Under the pieces are notes generated by a model. It was given only the letters and a program-made list of their open reading frames with translations. It was not told where the DNA came from and ran no database searches. Shown here piece after piece: positions 62,256 to 64,000 of a stretch of DNA of 64,000 nt. Within the stretch, counting starts at the first letter, position 1, and the number at the start of each line of letters is the position of its first letter. Both the position numbers and the translations under genes were made by a program. Origin of the DNA: Glaciecola sp964621345 (GTDB lineage Bacteria; Pseudomonadota; Gammaproteobacteria; Enterobacterales; Alteromonadaceae). The DNA is taken from assembly GCA_964621345.1 (NCBI GenBank), contig CAZUON010000013.1, positions 1 through 64,000 on the forward strand, given 5' to 3'.

Positions 62256-62699
62256 CTATTTTACGTCTATGATCTCAACATCAAAAATCACATCTTGGCC
62301 TGCCAAGGGATGGTTAAAGTCAACGGTCACCGACTGACCCGCGATGCTCCTGATTATTCCAGGTACTTCGCTTCCATCTGGCTGCCCAAATCCCATTATC
62401 ATGCCTTCTTTTAAGTCAGCATCTGCGGCGAACTTACTCTTATCCACGTGATAAATATTGTCAGGATTAGGTAAACCGAAAGCGTCGTTAGCATTGATTG
62501 TAAAAGCTTTTTTATCACCAAGCTTCAATCCAAGCAAACATTTTTCGAAATTTGGTGTCAAACTTCCGTCACCAATGACCATTTTAGCGGGCTTATTATT
62601 CACTCTGGTACTGTCTACCGCTGAGCCGTCAGTGAGAGTTAAGTCAAAGTGCAGAATTATTTCACTTTTTTCGCCAATTACCTTTGCGGTATCACTCAT
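62256..62699 (-). CDS. fkpB: FKBP-type peptidyl-prolyl isomerase FkpB (SlpA)
   Basis: A 147-residue cytoplasmic FKBP with an insert-in-flap domain, like E. coli SlpA. It starts SEIILHFDLTLTDGSAVDST and ends with the VDFNHPLAGQDVIFDVEI block of this subfamily. It lacks the metal-binding tail of SlyD at 52 kb. Overlaps lspA by 8 nt and precedes ispH by 9 nt. Confidence 0.95.
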   Translation of the reverse strand: MSDTAKVIGEKSEIILHFDLTLTDGSAVDSTRVNNKPAKMVIGDGSLTPNFEKCLLGLKLGDKKAFTINANDAFGLPNPDNIYHVDKSKFAADADLKEGMIMGFGQPDGSEVPGIIRSIAGQSVTVDFNHPLAGQDVIFDVEIIDVK

Positions 62700-63189
62700 T
62701 GTCTTTTGTCTCTTTATTTACAAACATATCAATAATTAACAACGCTGCACCTATAAAAATCGCGGAGTCTGCTACGTTGAATGCTGGCCAGTGGTAAGTG
62801 TTATAATAAAAATCAAGAAAATCAATTACGTAACCATGCAAAATACGATCAAGTACGTTTCCTAAAGCGCCGCCCAAAATAAAGCTAAAGGCAACTGGCA
62901 ACAATATTTGCTCTTTTGTTGACTGGCGCAACCACCATACAATAACCGCGCTGACGATTAATGCTAAAGCACTTAAAAAATAACGCTGCCAACCTCCCGC
63001 ATCGTAAAGAATACTAAACGCAGCGCCATAGTTATGAACGTATGTAAGATTAAAAAATGGCAAAACTTGTATGGACTGATACAGGTCCATACTGCCAACA
63101 ATGGCTTGTTTGGTAACTTGGTCTAACACAATTGCGATAAGACTAATCCATGTGAACCGTAAGCCCGTGGTGCGCAATAACTTAAGCAT
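62692..63189 (-). CDS. lspA: Lipoprotein signal peptidase
   Basis: Membrane aspartyl protease that removes the signal peptide of lipoproteins such as BamD in this window. 165 residues with four transmembrane helices. The catalytic aspartates lie in GNVLDRILHG and FNVADSAIFIG. The ATG at 63189 (MLKLLRTTG) gives the family length; a 13-residue extension is not supported. Overlaps the ileS end and the fkpB start by 8 nt each. Confidence 0.96.
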   Translation of the reverse strand: MLKLLRTTGLRFTWISLIAIVLDQVTKQAIVGSMDLYQSIQVLPFFNLTYVHNYGAAFSILYDAGGWQRYFLSALALIVSAVIVWWLRQSTKEQILLPVAFSFILGGALGNVLDRILHGYVIDFLDFYYNTYHWPAFNVADSAIFIGAALLIIDMFVNKETKDNE

Positions 63190-64000
63190 AATGACGCACT
63201 TCCCCATCACCATCGACATTTTCAACACAGCGATTACACAGTTCAGGGTGCTCTGGATGTTGTCCTACGTCTTCTTTAATATGCCAACATCTTGTGCATT
63301 TTGTACCGGCAGCATTGCTAACCGATACAGCGATTGTCCCATCTTCGCTTAACGTAGCATCAGCAGGACGTTGAGCTATATCTGCCACCGCAGCTTCGGA
63401 GGTGATCAGCACAAAGCGCAGCTCATCTTTCAATTGCGCAAGTCTGCTATGAAGAGTTGGGTTAGCATACACCGTAACACTAGCCTCTAGTGAGCTACCA
63501 ATGACCTTATCTTTACGTGCGACTTCAAGTGCATTGTTCACTTCCGTCTTAATCGCAATAATCGCTTGCCAAAAGTCATCATCCATTGCATTTTCCACTT
63601 CCGGAAGCTCGGTATACCAATGATCGGTAAATACAAATTCTGAGCGTTCACCGGGCATCGCTTCCCAAACTTCTTGCGCGGTAAAACTCATAATTGGAGC
63701 CATCCATCTCACCATCGCTTCTGCAATGTAATACAGAGCAGTTTGACATGAGCGTCTTGCGATACTGTCCGCTTTTGCGGTGTATTGTCTGTCTTTAATA
63801 ATATCCAAATAGAAGCTACCAAGCTCGATGGAGCAAAATTGCATCATTGACTGACACACAATCAACATGTCGTATTTGTCGTACGCCTCGGTAATTTGTT
63901 GTTGAATCTTTTTAGTACGCGAGACCATCCAAGCATCCAAGGCAACCATATCTTTCGGGTCGACCATATCAGTAGCAGGATTAAAACCATTTAAATTCGC
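63182..64000 (-). CDS. ileS: Isoleucyl-tRNA synthetase, C-terminal part (runs off the window)
   Basis: The last 272 codons of IleRS; the gene continues beyond position 64000. Visible parts are the anticodon-binding domain (DMVALDAWMVSR, FYLDIIKDRQYTAKADS, MAPIMSFTAQEVWEAMPG) and the C-terminal zinc finger with CTRCWH and CNRC. The reading frame stays open to the right edge (ANLNGFNPATD before DMV), as expected for an intact gene. First in ileS-lspA-fkpB-ispH. Confidence 0.97.
   Translation of the reverse strand, partial: ANLNGFNPATDMVDPKDMVALDAWMVSRTKKIQQQITEAYDKYDMLIVCQSMMQFCSIELGSFYLDIIKDRQYTAKADSIARRSCQTALYYIAEAMVRWMAPIMSFTAQEVWEAMPGERSEFVFTDHWYTELPEVENAMDDDFWQAIIAIKTEVNNALEVARKDKVIGSSLEASVTVYANPTLHSRLAQLKDELRFVLITSEAAVADIAQRPADATLSEDGTIAVSVSNAAGTKCTRCWHIKEDVGQHPEHPELCNRCVENVDGDGEVRHYA

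Overview
The window is a gene-dense stretch of a gammaproteobacterial chromosome with moderate-to-low GC. No tRNA, rRNA, insertion sequence, prophage or CRISPR array was seen. Gene content and order point to a marine member of the Alteromonadales, probably Alteromonadaceae. The evidence is a PomAB-type sodium-driven flagellar motor, the nrdR-ribD-ribE-ribBX-ribH-nusB-thiL-pgpA block facing xseB-ispA-dxs, the rpoE-rseABC and lepA-lepB-rnc-era blocks, a RibBX enzyme with a dead cyclohydrolase domain, and an ECF sigma/ChrR pair next to a lipid-modification operon. The placement rests on gene order and protein resemblance only.

Layout. 1-5.5 kb: clpB (with a sigma-32-like promoter), pgeF, rluD and bamD. 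5.5-12.1 kb: a ChrR-type anti-sigma factor and its ECF sigma factor, a LON-domain protein, and a tight five-gene operon (SnoaL-like, SDR, FAD oxidoreductase, DUF1365, CFA-synthase-like). This resembles singlet-oxygen/lipid-modification regulons controlled by RpoE-ChrR in other proteobacteria. 12.1-13.9 kb: pomAB behind a near-consensus sigma-28 promoter. 14-17.1 kb: isoprenoid precursor genes. 17.1-23.2 kb: riboflavin and thiamine biosynthesis, nusB, pgpA, nrdR. 23.3-27.8 kb: glyA, a stand-alone lpxD, ettA.

27.8-38.3 kb holds the least-characterised proteins. They are a 1136-residue membrane PAS/coiled-coil protein ending in an HPt-like domain, a 308-residue membrane coiled-coil protein of unknown function, and an 820-residue protein with two PilZ motifs. 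Between and after them lie radA, serB and smp. 38-47 kb: yjjV, pdxH, the era-rnc-lepB-lepA block, then rseC-rseB-rseA-rpoE with a sigma-E-like autoregulatory promoter. 47-53.7 kb: nadB, a MaoC-like hydratase, ygfX-sdhE, ygfZ, slyD, glnB and nadE. 53.8-61.2 kb: type IV pilus minor pilins (fimT, pilE, pilX, pilW, pilV) and a large PilY1 adhesin whose von Willebrand domain appears split by two copies of a beta-rich repeat. 61.3-64 kb: ispH-fkpB-lspA-ileS; ileS runs off the right edge.

Several genes work as units. ECF sigma, ChrR and the lipid operon form a likely stress-response module. The rib genes make riboflavin, although GTP cyclohydrolase II must come from another locus. rpoE-rseABC senses envelope stress, while bamD, lpxD, lepB and lspA build the envelope. 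fimT-pilE-pilVWXY1 primes type IV pili, and PilZ and PomAB proteins link to motility. Promoters for four different sigma classes (32, 28, 24/E, ECF11-like) can be proposed from sequence alone.
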